This document shows, piece after piece, positions 1 through 7,013 of a stretch of 32,076 nucleotides of DNA (within the stretch, counting starts at the first letter, position 1; every line of letters starts with the position of its first letter). The stretch covers positions 1 through 32,076 of IMG/VR virus record IMGVR_UViG_3300009703_001819; one strand, 5' to 3'. The stretch is from a virus. The notes under the pieces are model-generated. The model searched no databases, was not told where the DNA came from, and was given only the letters and a program-made list of their open reading frames with translations. Both the position numbers and the translations under genes were made by a program.

Positions 1-225
1 ACTGATTTGGATCAAGAAAAATTAGTAAAGTTGATCAGAGAAATTCAGCATAAGTTAGCCTTTATTGAAAAAAGAGGCGGCTATAATGAAGCCTATGCTC
101 AAATGAAAAGACAACTAGACTTTTTAATGATAGAAATGAAAGGTCGAATAGAGAAAGATATCAGCGACCAAGTGTTCAACGAAGAACCATTTACAGTGGT
201 AGGCGATGAACCGGAAAGCAAATAA
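1..225 (+). CDS. Hypothetical protein, 5' end cut off by the window edge
   Basis: The frame is open from the first base, so the gene very probably starts upstream. A TTG at position 7 could be read as a start but has no visible ribosome-binding site. The visible 74 residues are charged and likely helical, with Lys/Glu/Leu spacing that suggests a coiled coil in the first two thirds and an acidic tail. No family is recognised. The stop overlaps the next ATG by one base, so the two genes are probably translationally coupled. Confidence 0.6.
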   Translation, partial: TDLDQEKLVKLIREIQHKLAFIEKRGGYNEAYAQMKRQLDFLMIEMKGRIEKDISDQVFNEEPFTVVGDEPESK

Positions 226-644
226 TGGGAAAAGGACCAAAAAATAATACTAAAAAAGGTTACACTTCAAAAGGTGGATTAGGTGGAAAAGTTGGACGTA
301 AAACTCGTAATATGATGAGACGTGCAAGACGTTCAGGAGAACTAGTTGATGAATCAGTATTAAAAGGCTGGCACGCCAGAGAAAAATATTGGAAAGAATT
401 ATCAACTAGAAGAGATCAAGCTTCTAAAGATAGATATGCCAAATGGGCTGAAGAAGAAAGAATTAAGCATGAAGCATATAAATTATATAGAACATACAAA
501 CCAGCAGGATGCACATATGGAGCCTGTGTTCAGGCTTTAAAAACAAATTGGATGACTCAGTTTACTGAAAAATGGAAACAGAGACTTTCAAATGAACGCA
601 CTGGTGGAGAAACTTATGGACGACCAAGAAGACGATCTGCATAG
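225..644 (+). CDS. Highly basic hypothetical protein
   Basis: This 139-residue protein is rich in Lys and Arg at both ends: a Gly/Lys/Arg N-terminal tail (about residues 1-40) and an Arg-rich C-terminus. The middle is helical and rich in Trp, Tyr and Lys. Such a composition would suit nucleic-acid binding or packing into a virion, but no domain is recognised and this is inference from charge only. It starts one base inside the previous stop (TAATG arrangement) and its 3' end overlaps the next gene. Two cysteines lie close together (about residues 96 and 101) with no partners to form an obvious zinc site. Confidence 0.65.
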   Translation: MGKGPKNNTKKGYTSKGGLGGKVGRKTRNMMRRARRSGELVDESVLKGWHAREKYWKELSTRRDQASKDRYAKWAEEERIKHEAYKLYRTYKPAGCTYGACVQALKTNWMTQFTEKWKQRLSNERTGGETYGRPRRRSA

Positions 645-876
645 TAGTCCAAGGGAAAACCTTTCTGAAAAAGTTGTTCTTCCTCCGGACAAACTCAAAA
701 AAAGAGTTAATTACATATTGCAAAAATTAATAATTGAACACTCGCCAAAAGAAGTAGTCGATTGGATGTTCAATTTTATTCATGAGTACTACAAAGGTGA
801 TAAAAGAATAGATGTGGCACTTAAAGAATTCTTAGAAAAACAAGAAAAAGAAAACAAAGATATTGACAAATCTTAA
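616..876 (+). CDS. Small acidic/helical hypothetical protein
   Basis: The product is 86 residues from the ATG at 616. An earlier in-frame ATG at 592 exists, but the one at 616 has a GGTGGAG ribosome-binding site about 8 bases upstream, so it is preferred. The start lies inside the previous gene. The protein has an acidic N-terminus, a helical middle with aromatic residues and a Lys/Glu-rich tail. No family is recognised. Its last codons contain the -35 box of the promoter for the next gene. Confidence 0.6.
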   Translation: MDDQEDDLHSSPRENLSEKVVLPPDKLKKRVNYILQKLIIEHSPKEVVDWMFNFIHEYYKGDKRIDVALKEFLEKQEKENKDIDKS

Positions 877-891
877 ATTATATAATATAAT
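863..891 (+). promoter_or_regulatory. Sigma70-type promoter, leaderless or near-leaderless start
   Basis: A perfect TTGACA (863-868) and a perfect TATAAT (886-891) are separated by 17 bp. A second TATAAT (881-886) overlaps the first and shares its T, giving TATAATATAAT. The expected transcription start is about 898-899 and the ATG of the next gene is at 901, leaving no room for a ribosome-binding site. This should be read by the host housekeeping RNA polymerase. Confidence 0.8.
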
Positions 892-900
892 TTGGATATA

Positions 901-1440
901 ATGATTGATACAGGTAGAATTACAAACACAAATGATTATGGTGAACCAGTTGTAAACTGTAATGATTTGGTTGAATTAATATATCAAGGTAAAAATATTG
1001 ATAATTTAAAAGTCAATGATAAAAGAATTGAAATGTATAATAATGTACTTTCAGATCTTAATATTGATTGGCCAAAAATTAAAACATTATCAAAACTAGA
1101 TATTCCAGTAAAAGATTATGATACAGCATTACAATCTGATTGGTATATGCCAGATGAATATAAACAACTTGATGTATTAGCATACATAAAATCATTAGCA
1201 AAAACAGAGCAGGAAAAAACTAGAGTTGATAATGAACTTGAACTATACATAAAGTATGGTTTATTAAATGTATTAAGATTTTTAGTATATCTAATTAAAG
1301 TTATGAGAGATAATGATATAGTTTGGGGAGTTGGTAGAGGATCATCAGTTTCGTCATATGTTTTATATTTAATGGGAGTTCATAAAGTTGATTCTATTAA
1401 GTATGACTTAGATATAACAGAATTTTTGAAAGATAAATAA
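901..1440 (+). CDS. DNA polymerase III alpha (DnaE)-like fragment protein
   Basis: This 179-residue protein resembles the start of the polymerase palm region of bacterial replicative polymerase DnaE. Near residues 110-175 it has a helix of the ELxxxIKxG type, a stretch ending in WGVGRGSSVSSYVLYLMGV, and then DSIKYDLDITEFL. This follows the DnaE pattern VGPGRGSAAGSLVxYxLGIT-DPIxYxLxFERFLN. The protein stops just there, before the catalytic aspartates, and has no PHP, fingers or OB domain, so it cannot be a polymerase alone. The phage has its own gp43 polymerase at 24516. Possible roles are binding dNTP or DNA, or mimicking part of host Pol III. A TTG at 892 is in frame, but the ATG at 901 is preferred and gives a nearly leaderless mRNA. 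Confidence 0.7.
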   Translation: MIDTGRITNTNDYGEPVVNCNDLVELIYQGKNIDNLKVNDKRIEMYNNVLSDLNIDWPKIKTLSKLDIPVKDYDTALQSDWYMPDEYKQLDVLAYIKSLAKTEQEKTRVDNELELYIKYGLLNVLRFLVYLIKVMRDNDIVWGVGRGSSVSSYVLYLMGVHKVDSIKYDLDITEFLKDK

Positions 1441-1459
1441 TTATATAGGAGTATTATTT

Positions 1460-1837
1460 ATGGCACAAAGAAGAACGAACCAAGGTCAAATGATTGATAT
1501 GGAAGGTCTTGCTTTAAAAAATGAAAAAGCAGTAGCAGTTGGAAATATGAATTCAAATGCTAGAGGAGACCAACTTGACGCAAACGGTAATATTGTTAAA
1601 ACTAAAACTGAACAAGCACAGGCTTATTATGCGAGTAATCCAAAAGCAGTTGTTAAAACTGTAAGCATTAAAGACGCTATTGATCCAGTTCAAACAAAAG
1701 AAATGGATAGTGCACCAGTACAAAAAGCAAAACCAAAAGCGGCTAAATCAAAACCAGCACCTACACAAAAGGTAAAGAAAACTGTTGAAGTTGAATTACC
1801 AAATGGTGATATTGAAATTAGAGAAGTAGAAGAATAA
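1460..1837 (+). CDS. Hypothetical protein with Lys/Ala/Pro-rich linker
   Basis: The 125-residue product has a polar, Asn/Gly-rich N-terminal half (with NMNSNARGD around residues 29-37), a low-complexity Ala/Lys/Pro region (about 85-110) and a short acidic C-terminal strand. An AGGAG site lies 8 bases upstream of the ATG. No family is recognised. The layout suggests a flexible, partly disordered protein. It sits between the DnaE-like protein and the GroES-like protein in one unit. Confidence 0.7.
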   Translation: MAQRRTNQGQMIDMEGLALKNEKAVAVGNMNSNARGDQLDANGNIVKTKTEQAQAYYASNPKAVVKTVSIKDAIDPVQTKEMDSAPVQKAKPKAAKSKPAPTQKVKKTVEVELPNGDIEIREVEE

Positions 1838-1843
1838 AAAAAA

Positions 1844-2200
1844 ATGAATACAGTACATGGTAAGATAAGAGCTTTGCGAAACAAAGTTCTTGTTAGAAAC
1901 ATTGATCAAGGAATGAGAAAATCCAAAGGTGGCATCATTTTAGCTCAAAGTGATTCAGTTAGTGATGGTGCCTCCGGTATTAGACCAAGATGGGCTGAAG
2001 TATATTCAGTTGGGTCAAATATTGATTGGATTAAAGAAGGCCAATGGGTATTAATGGAACATGGTCGTTGGACTATGCCAGTTAAAATAAATGACGGAGA
2101 ATCTGAATTTGATCTTAGACAGGCCGATCCAGAAGGCATATTAGGATATTCAGAAAGTAAACCGGATGATATCCAATCATCTAGCAAAACAACGTTTTAA
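1844..2200 (+). CDS. GroES/gp31-like co-chaperonin
   Basis: The 118-residue product is close to the length of T4 gp31 (111) and GroES (about 97). The N-terminal part reads like GroES: IRALRNKVLVRNID matches the conserved first strand, followed by RKSKGGIIL where GroES has a KSAGGIV motif. Next come a flexible loop-like stretch, a strand with AEVYSVGSN like GEVVAVGxG, and a segment with IKEGQWVLM like VKVGDKVLF. In T4, gp31 replaces host GroES on GroEL so that the large capsid protein can fold; that role is inferred here. The ATG follows an A-run with no clear ribosome-binding site, 6 bases after the previous stop, so coupling is likely. Acidic Asp/Ser-rich tail. Confidence 0.75.
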   Translation: MNTVHGKIRALRNKVLVRNIDQGMRKSKGGIILAQSDSVSDGASGIRPRWAEVYSVGSNIDWIKEGQWVLMEHGRWTMPVKINDGESEFDLRQADPEGILGYSESKPDDIQSSSKTTF

Positions 2201-2204
2201 TCAT

Positions 2205-2233
2205 TTGACAAATCATCAATTATATACTATACT
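2205..2233 (+). promoter_or_regulatory. Sigma70-type promoter for gp44
   Basis: TTGACA (2205-2210), 17 bp, then TATACT (2228-2233). An overlapping TATACT lies at 2223-2228, so the -10 region is a 5-bp-stepped repeat. The expected start near 2240 gives a leader of about 40 bases with a GGCGGG site before the gene 44 ATG at 2281. Confidence 0.8.
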
Positions 2234-2280
2234 ATACGTTGTATGCGTAAGCTCTTGAACAAATTAATAGGCGGGAAATA

Positions 2281-3207
2281 ATGAAAGAATTATGGGTAGA
2301 AAAGTATAGACCTAAAAAAGTTAAAGAATATGTTTTTCGTGATGAAAAACAAGAACGACAAGTTCAAAGTTGGATTGATTCAAAAGCAATACCTCACCTA
2401 ATGTTTAGTGGTGATCCTGGTACAGGTAAAACTACATTAGCAAAATTATTACTACATGAACTTGAAGTTGACAAAGGTGATATATTAGAAATAAATGCAT
2501 CTAATGAAAACTCTGTAGATGTAATGAGAGACAAAATTACTAACTTTGCTCAAACAATGCCATTTGGTGATTTTAAATATGTGTTACTAGATGAAGCAGA
2601 TTATATTACTCCAAATGGTCAAGCAATATTGCGTGGACTAATGGAGCATTATGCATCAACTTGTAGATTCTTATTAACTTGTAATTATGAACGTAGAGTT
2701 ATTCCAGCAATTCATTCTAGATGTCAAGGCTTTCATATTAAGCAATTAGACAAAACAATGTTTTCTGTTAGAGCAGGTGAGATACTTGCTAATGAAGGCG
2801 TTGAATTTGATATGGATACACTTGATATATATGTTAAAGCAAACTATCCAGATTTAAGAAAATGTATTAATACTTGTCAAATGAATTCACAAACAGACAA
2901 GTTAGAAAAGCCAGAAGATGGTGATATAGGTGAAGGTAATTTAGAAATCACGTATGTAGCAATGTTCCAAAATGGTGACATTGAAAAAGCAAGAAAGTAT
3001 ATTGTTGAAAATGCAGACCAAAACCAATATGATAACATTTACAGAAAGATGTATGAAAATTTAGAATGGTTTGGTGACACACAAGAAAAACAAAACAGAG
3101 CATTATTATCAATACGTGAAGGGCTTGTTAATCATGCAGTTGTAGTAGATCCTGAGATTAATTTAGCGGCAACTATGGTCGAATTAGAAGCAATTCGTAA
3201 TAAATAG
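2281..3207 (+). CDS. 44: Sliding clamp loader, ATPase subunit (T4 gp44-like)
   Basis: This AAA+ ATPase should load the gp45 clamp at primer-template junctions. Visible motifs: the conserved ELWVEKYRP start, Walker A GDPGTGKTT (44-52), Walker B LLDEAD (102-107), a sensor 1 region (about 130-136) and the SRC motif (146-148) carrying the arginine finger. The 308-residue length is normal for gp44 (T4: 319). In T4, gp44 works with gp62; no gp62-like gene is recognised downstream or elsewhere in the window. The clamp (28346) and polymerase (24516) lie far downstream under different promoters. Confidence 0.96.
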   Translation: MKELWVEKYRPKKVKEYVFRDEKQERQVQSWIDSKAIPHLMFSGDPGTGKTTLAKLLLHELEVDKGDILEINASNENSVDVMRDKITNFAQTMPFGDFKYVLLDEADYITPNGQAILRGLMEHYASTCRFLLTCNYERRVIPAIHSRCQGFHIKQLDKTMFSVRAGEILANEGVEFDMDTLDIYVKANYPDLRKCINTCQMNSQTDKLEKPEDGDIGEGNLEITYVAMFQNGDIEKARKYIVENADQNQYDNIYRKMYENLEWFGDTQEKQNRALLSIREGLVNHAVVVDPEINLAATMVELEAIRNK

Positions 3208-3214
3208 TTGTAGT

Positions 3215-3538
3215 ATGAGCAAGAATAAAGGACATTTCGTAGTATTTCAACATAGTTATATGCCTGCAGAAGGAGCCAACCCTTCCATGAAAAACTTTGG
3301 TACCGAAGGCAGATGGCGAGTTCAAGAATACGTTTATTTTGTTGATAGATTAAAAACAAGACATTGGGATTCATCAACGGTTATAATTGATTATGATAAC
3401 TGGAAAGTATTAAAAGGACCTTCAGATGGAGAGCCAGTTACAGTTCAAGGTATGCTAGATCACGTACAAAAACATTATCCACAGCAATACCAACAATTTA
3501 TGGAATTGGTTAAAGATGTTACACCTAAAAAAGATTGA
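3215..3538 (+). CDS. Hypothetical protein downstream of gp44
   Basis: The 107-residue product begins 7 bases after gene 44. It is rich in aromatic residues (Phe, Tyr, Trp), with a likely beta-rich N-terminal half and a helical C-terminus. No family is recognised. The position after gp44 is where T4 has gp62, but this product is much shorter (T4 gp62: 187) and I see no sequence resemblance. There is no obvious ribosome-binding site. The next promoter begins within the stop region. Confidence 0.65.
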   Translation: MSKNKGHFVVFQHSYMPAEGANPSMKNFGTEGRWRVQEYVYFVDRLKTRHWDSSTVIIDYDNWKVLKGPSDGEPVTVQGMLDHVQKHYPQQYQQFMELVKDVTPKKD

Positions 3539-3563
3539 CACTTTTAATAAATTATAATATAAT
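3535..3563 (+). promoter_or_regulatory. Sigma70-type promoter, leaderless start for the glycosyltransferase
   Basis: Perfect TTGACA (3535-3540), 17 bp, perfect TATAAT (3558-3563), with an overlapping TATAAT at 3553-3558. This is the same TATAATATAAT duplication as at 881-891. The ATG at 3570 begins 7 bases after the last T of the -10 box, where transcription should start, so the mRNA is predicted to begin at or next to its AUG. Confidence 0.85.
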
Positions 3564-3569
3564 AATAAA

Positions 3570-4697
3570 ATGAAAGTTTGGTTAATAGATTTAGAATCAG
3601 TAGAAACAAGATATACTTGTCAATGGAAAACTCATGTTCCTGAGTTATTAAAATCAAAAGGTTTAAAAGTTGAAGTAGTTGAAGGTGCAGAAGATATTCC
3701 ACCAGCAACAACACCTGGTGCTTTTTTAAACTTTGGTGGTACTAACATTTATAAATCAACACAAATAGAAAAACTTGCAAGAGCATTTACAGAAGGCAAA
3801 GTTAAAGATGGTGATCATATAGTGTTTACGGATGCTTGGCATCCTGGTATTATTAATGTTAAGTATATGTCAGAACTACTTGGCATTAAAGTTATTACAC
3901 ATGGATTATGGCACGCCGGCAGTTATGACCCTGCAGATTTTTTAGGTAGATTAATAGGTGATGCTCCGTGGGTAAGATATGCAGAACGTTCTTTCTTTGA
4001 ATGTTTTGATCATAATCATTTTGCAAGTAATTTTCATATTGATTTATTTGTTAGGTCAATTGATAATGCAGGTGCATACGTTGGGCTAACTCCACAGGCA
4101 AAAACAAATAAAATTGTTCGTACTGGTTGGCCAATGGAATATATGAAAGATGCACTTACAGATTATAAAAATTTAAAGAAAAGAAATTTAATTTTATTTC
4201 CACATAGAATTGCTCCTGAAAAGCAACCAGACATATTTAGAGATTTAGCAAAACATATTCCAGAGTATGAATTTGTTGTTTGTCAAGATCAAAATTTAAC
4301 TAAACATGAGTATCATAAATTACTTGGTGAAGCAAAAATGGTGTTTAGTGCAAACACGCAAGAAACTTTAGGTATATCACCATACGAAGGAATACTTGTT
4401 GGTGCAATGCCAATGGTACCTGATAGATTAAGTTATAAAGAAATGTATGATATACATTGGAAATATGATTCAAGTTGGACAGAGTCATATGAAAGTTATG
4501 AAAAGAACAAAGATAAACTTATAAAAATGATTAGGCATGATATGGAAAATTATTATAACAAAATGCCTAAATTAGAAAAATTAGCACAAAATTTAACTGA
4601 AAAATACTTCTCTGCAAATAATCTTTTAAATACTATAAAGAATTATGAGGTAACGCATGGGGAAGAAAAAAAAGAAAAAATTCGAAATAGAGTTTGA
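3570..4697 (+). CDS. GT-B fold glycosyltransferase
   Basis: The 375-residue product has a less conserved N-terminal half (about 1-200) and a typical GT-B C-terminal domain. It contains NLILFPHRIAPEKQP (about 209-223, the strand and loop before the nucleotide-sugar site) and then a stretch ending in ETLGISPYEGILVGAMPMVP (about 269-288), which is the conserved E-x7-E region of GT4-like enzymes. It should move a sugar from an activated donor. The acceptor could be phage DNA (as in T4) or host envelope sugar; the sequence does not decide. It has no ribosome-binding site and its ATG coincides with the predicted transcription start. The 3' end overlaps the next gene by 41 bases in an A-rich tract. 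Confidence 0.8.
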   Translation: MKVWLIDLESVETRYTCQWKTHVPELLKSKGLKVEVVEGAEDIPPATTPGAFLNFGGTNIYKSTQIEKLARAFTEGKVKDGDHIVFTDAWHPGIINVKYMSELLGIKVITHGLWHAGSYDPADFLGRLIGDAPWVRYAERSFFECFDHNHFASNFHIDLFVRSIDNAGAYVGLTPQAKTNKIVRTGWPMEYMKDALTDYKNLKKRNLILFPHRIAPEKQPDIFRDLAKHIPEYEFVVCQDQNLTKHEYHKLLGEAKMVFSANTQETLGISPYEGILVGAMPMVPDRLSYKEMYDIHWKYDSSWTESYESYEKNKDKLIKMIRHDMENYYNKMPKLEKLAQNLTEKYFSANNLLNTIKNYEVTHGEEKKEKIRNRV

Positions 4698-4962
4698 TAT
4701 GGTAGGTGATAAAAAATTGCCTGACTATATTTCCTGGGAAGAAGAGGAAGTTATGTACGAACTTGCTAAATTTTTTCGTGAAAAAATCAAAGATGGTCAT
4801 TATAGAGTTACAATGGCTGAAATAGTAGAAAAGTTTGGCCATGTTCCAGAACCTCATATGTATCATCAAATATTTGAAATAGCAGAAAGTTTAAATCATC
4901 CAGATTCAGGATTTACATATAAGGGTAATTATTATCCTCCAATCAATCACACAATCCACTAA
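4657..4962 (+). CDS. Hypothetical protein with poly-Lys start
   Basis: The 101-residue product begins with a Lys run (MGKKKKKK) followed by a mixed, mainly helical acidic domain with no recognisable motif. A GAGG site lies a few bases upstream of the ATG. It overlaps the end of the glycosyltransferase gene by 41 bases in a different frame. The overlap tract is A-rich, so the boundary between the two frames is worth checking for sequence error, but both proteins look complete. Confidence 0.65.
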   Translation: MGKKKKKKFEIEFDMVGDKKLPDYISWEEEEVMYELAKFFREKIKDGHYRVTMAEIVEKFGHVPEPHMYHQIFEIAESLNHPDSGFTYKGNYYPPINHTIH

Positions 4963-4971
4963 TAAAATATC

Positions 4972-5000
4972 TTGCAATTTAAATTTAAAATTGTTATAAT
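4972..5000 (+). promoter_or_regulatory. Sigma70-type promoter for folE
   Basis: TTGCAA (4972-4977), 17 bp, perfect TATAAT (4995-5000). The expected start near 5007 gives a leader of about 40 bases that begins with a small hairpin and ends with a GGGAG ribosome-binding site 6 bases before the folE ATG. Confidence 0.75.
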
Positions 5001-5011
5001 AAGAAACATAA

Positions 5012-5029
5012 AAGGCAACCCTCTGCCTT
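5012..5029 (+). other. 5' leader hairpin upstream of folE
   Basis: AAGGCA (5012-5017) pairs perfectly with TGCCTT (5024-5029) around a 6-base loop. It lies just after the predicted transcription start. There is no T-run, so it is not a terminator. It may protect the 5' end of the mRNA or tune translation. Confidence 0.5.
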
Positions 5030-5046
5030 AACATCGGGAGAACAAA

Positions 5047-5721
5047 ATGAGTGTAAGTAAAGAAATAAAACAAAGATTAAAAGATGCCGGACAACGGTTT
5101 CATTCAAATGACAATATTTCAGAATATATTAAAGACGGTGAATTAGATCAATTACAAGCAGAAGTACAAGAAAAAATGCAAGGTGTATTAGATAGCCTTG
5201 TTATTGATACAGACAACGATCATAACACACAAGACACAGCAAGACGTGTTGCTAAAATGTATGTGAATGAAGTGTTTGGTGGCAGGTTTAAAGCACCTCC
5301 AAGAGTTACTAGTTTTCCAAATATGGGATACAAAAGTTTATATACAAGTGGTCCAATTTCAATTAGATCAACGTGTGCCCATCATTTTCAAAACATTGTA
5401 GGTAGAGCTTGGATAGGTATTGTACCAAATGGAGAAGTAATTGGATTAAGTAAATTTAATCGTATAGTTCATCACATAGCAGAACGTCCACAGATACAAG
5501 AAGAAATGACATCACAGATTGCAAATGAATTAAAAAAGTATGCAAAAACAGAACACATTGCAGTTGTTGTAAAAGCAGAACATCATTGTATGACACATAG
5601 AGGTGTACGTGAACATGAATCAGATATGACTACAGCAATTATGGAAGGCGGTTTTAGAGATAATAAAGCACTAAGGCAAGAGTTTTATGATTTGATGCTG
5701 AGCATGAAGGGCCATGAATAG
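5047..5721 (+). CDS. folE: GTP cyclohydrolase I
   Basis: FolE converts GTP to dihydroneopterin triphosphate, the first step to folate and to 7-deazaguanines (preQ0). The 224-residue length is close to E. coli FolE (222), and key residues fall at the same numbers: zinc ligands C110, H113 and C181, plus H112, S135-K136, E152, H179 and R185. One difference from E. coli is Ala at 111 (CAHHF instead of CEHHF). With QueE (9461) and a DpdA-like transglycosylase (29089) in the same window, a role in deazaguanine DNA modification is likely, although extra folate for nucleotide synthesis is also possible. The gene has its own promoter, a leader hairpin and a good ribosome-binding site. Confidence 0.96.
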   Translation: MSVSKEIKQRLKDAGQRFHSNDNISEYIKDGELDQLQAEVQEKMQGVLDSLVIDTDNDHNTQDTARRVAKMYVNEVFGGRFKAPPRVTSFPNMGYKSLYTSGPISIRSTCAHHFQNIVGRAWIGIVPNGEVIGLSKFNRIVHHIAERPQIQEEMTSQIANELKKYAKTEHIAVVVKAEHHCMTHRGVREHESDMTTAIMEGGFRDNKALRQEFYDLMLSMKGHE

Positions 5722-5998
5722 ACCAAATTATGTTTCAGAGCATACATTGTTCACATTTAAACCAAGCGAAGATGCAGATTATGAAGTTTGGGAAGATATG
5801 GACATTGGCAAAAAAGTTACAAAGTACACTGAGTGGTTTAGAAAAAATCAAATAAATCCAAAAAAATATAATTTTAAAAAGTACGTAAGTGGACATCCTA
5901 TGGAAACAGATAGAGCAATAGGGATTACTGAAGGATATGTTACTGTACAAATTTATGATAGAAAAATTGATACACTATTTAGGTTAACCTGGTTATGA
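5714..5998 (+). CDS. Hypothetical protein
   Basis: This 94-residue soluble protein overlaps the end of folE by 8 bases and the next start by 4 bases (ATGATAA type), so it is part of a coupled operon. It has an acidic N-terminal part, a basic, aromatic-rich middle and a strand-rich end. No family is recognised. Confidence 0.7.
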   Translation: MNRPNYVSEHTLFTFKPSEDADYEVWEDMDIGKKVTKYTEWFRKNQINPKKYNFKKYVSGHPMETDRAIGITEGYVTVQIYDRKIDTLFRLTWL

Positions 5999-6276
5999 TA
6001 ACACATATAAAAAAATTTGTAAAAGACAGTTATACATTTTCACCAATTGCATTTTGGTGTGAAATGGTTGAAGCCTCACTATTAATAACGGCAAGTGCAA
6101 TATTAACATTTACAATTTTAGATCCTGCTACAAGAATTTTTATTCCTATGTACTTTCTTGGTTCAGCATTAGGAATTATTAGTGCAGTAATACGTAAAGC
6201 GGCATTTGTAATTGTATTGTGTAGTTGGTTTACAATAATGAATGCAATAGCATTGGTACAATTGTTTATACTATGA
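5995..6276 (+). CDS. Small integral membrane protein
   Basis: The 93-residue product has a basic, amphipathic N-terminus followed by what looks like two or three membrane segments (about 19-42, 47-67 and 70-92). The basic residues between the second and third segments would set the topology. No family is recognised. It could act in the inner membrane, for example in superinfection exclusion or with the sugar-transfer genes nearby; this is inference only. It overlaps both neighbours by 4 bases. Confidence 0.7.
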   Translation: MITHIKKFVKDSYTFSPIAFWCEMVEASLLITASAILTFTILDPATRIFIPMYFLGSALGIISAVIRKAAFVIVLCSWFTIMNAIALVQLFIL

Positions 6277-6791
6277 AGATAGGAATAACATTTTCAACAT
6301 TTGATTTATTACACGCAGGCCACGTGTTAATGTTAAAAGAAGCAAAAGAAAGTTGTGATTATTTAATTGCAGGTTTGCAAACAGACCCAACTATTGATAG
6401 ACCAGGTACGAAAAATAAACCTGTGCAATCTATTATTGAAAGACAAATACAATTAGAAGGTTGCAAATATGTTGATGAAATTATTGTATATCAAACAGAA
6501 CGTGACGTAGAAGATATTTTAAGAACTAAAAAAATTAATGCAAGAATACTAGGTGTAGAATATAAAGATAAAGATTTTACTGGTAAGCAAATTTGTATAG
6601 ATAAAGGAATAGAATTAGTTTATAACAGTAGAGATCATAATTGGAGTACTACTGAATTAAGAAATAGAATACAAGGAGAACAACCACAAAAAGAAACATC
6701 ATCTCCTGGAAGAACGTTTGATGAGCAAATGGACGAAAAGTTTAAAGATACCAAGTATTTAGGATATGTTTACAAAACCAAATATGAATAA
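6273..6791 (+). CDS. Cytidylyltransferase-like nucleotidyltransferase
   Basis: The 172-residue product starts at the ATG at 6273, which overlaps the previous stop (ATGA). A Rossmann-like start has the HxGH signature as HAGH (14-17), and there is a downstream STTELR (about 127-132) in place of the usual ISTTxIxxRI motif. This is typical of the glycerol-3-phosphate cytidylyltransferase, HldE C-terminal and FAD synthase superfamily. It should join a nucleotide to a small phosphate compound, giving an activated sugar or alcohol. A polar tail of about 35 residues follows the catalytic domain. It may feed the glycosyltransferase at 3570 or other surface-sugar steps; the exact substrate is unknown. 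Confidence 0.82.
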   Translation: MKIGITFSTFDLLHAGHVLMLKEAKESCDYLIAGLQTDPTIDRPGTKNKPVQSIIERQIQLEGCKYVDEIIVYQTERDVEDILRTKKINARILGVEYKDKDFTGKQICIDKGIELVYNSRDHNWSTTELRNRIQGEQPQKETSSPGRTFDEQMDEKFKDTKYLGYVYKTKYE

Positions 6792-6930
6792 GTGGATTAT
6801 TATTGTGTTTTTAGTTGCATCAATAATACCATATGTAATTGGCCAATGGATAGATGGAGATAATTTATTGCTTGGATTAGAACTTAAACCTTTTTGGCAA
6901 TTTCAAATTAGAAACTGTCCTGCTTGTTAA
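6784..6930 (+). CDS. Very small membrane-anchored protein
   Basis: This 48-residue ORF starts 8 bases before the previous stop. It has one strong hydrophobic segment (about residues 4-20), a short loop and a polar tail ending in NCPAC. It fills the space before the next promoter, which supports its being real. No family is recognised. The two C-terminal cysteines (C-x-x-C) could bind metal or form a disulphide. Confidence 0.55.
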   Translation: MNKWIIIVFLVASIIPYVIGQWIDGDNLLLGLELKPFWQFQIRNCPAC

Positions 6931-6938
6931 AATTAAAG

Positions 6939-6967
6939 TTGACAATAATAAAAAAATTTACTATAAT
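6939..6967 (+). promoter_or_regulatory. Sigma70-type promoter for the FkbM methyltransferase unit
   Basis: Perfect TTGACA (6939-6944), 17 bp, perfect TATAAT (6962-6967). The expected start is near 6974. The leader carries a short GC hairpin, GGGC-TCC-GCCC (6982-6992), and a strong AAGGAGG (7001-7007) before the ATG at 7014. Confidence 0.85.
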
Positions 6968-7013
6968 AGTAATTTAATAAAGGGCTCCGCCCAATAACAA
7001 AAGGAGGCAATTA

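Noticed and set aside
592-615. Upstream ATG at 592 as start of the 616 gene
   Set aside because: It would lengthen the overlap with the previous gene and has no ribosome-binding site, while the ATG at 616 has GGTGGAG at good distance.
3215-3538. Calling the gene after gp44 as gp62
   Set aside because: The position fits, but the product is far too short and shows no gp62 pattern. Left as hypothetical.
4633-4700. Frameshift in the A-rich tract at the end of the glycosyltransferase gene
   Set aside because: Both the glycosyltransferase and the following protein look complete in their own frames, and the downstream gene has its own start and site. A simple overlap explains it.
4963-4995. AATTTAAATTT palindrome as a terminator
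   Set aside because: It is a weak AT-only foldback within the spacer of a good promoter and has no following T-run.
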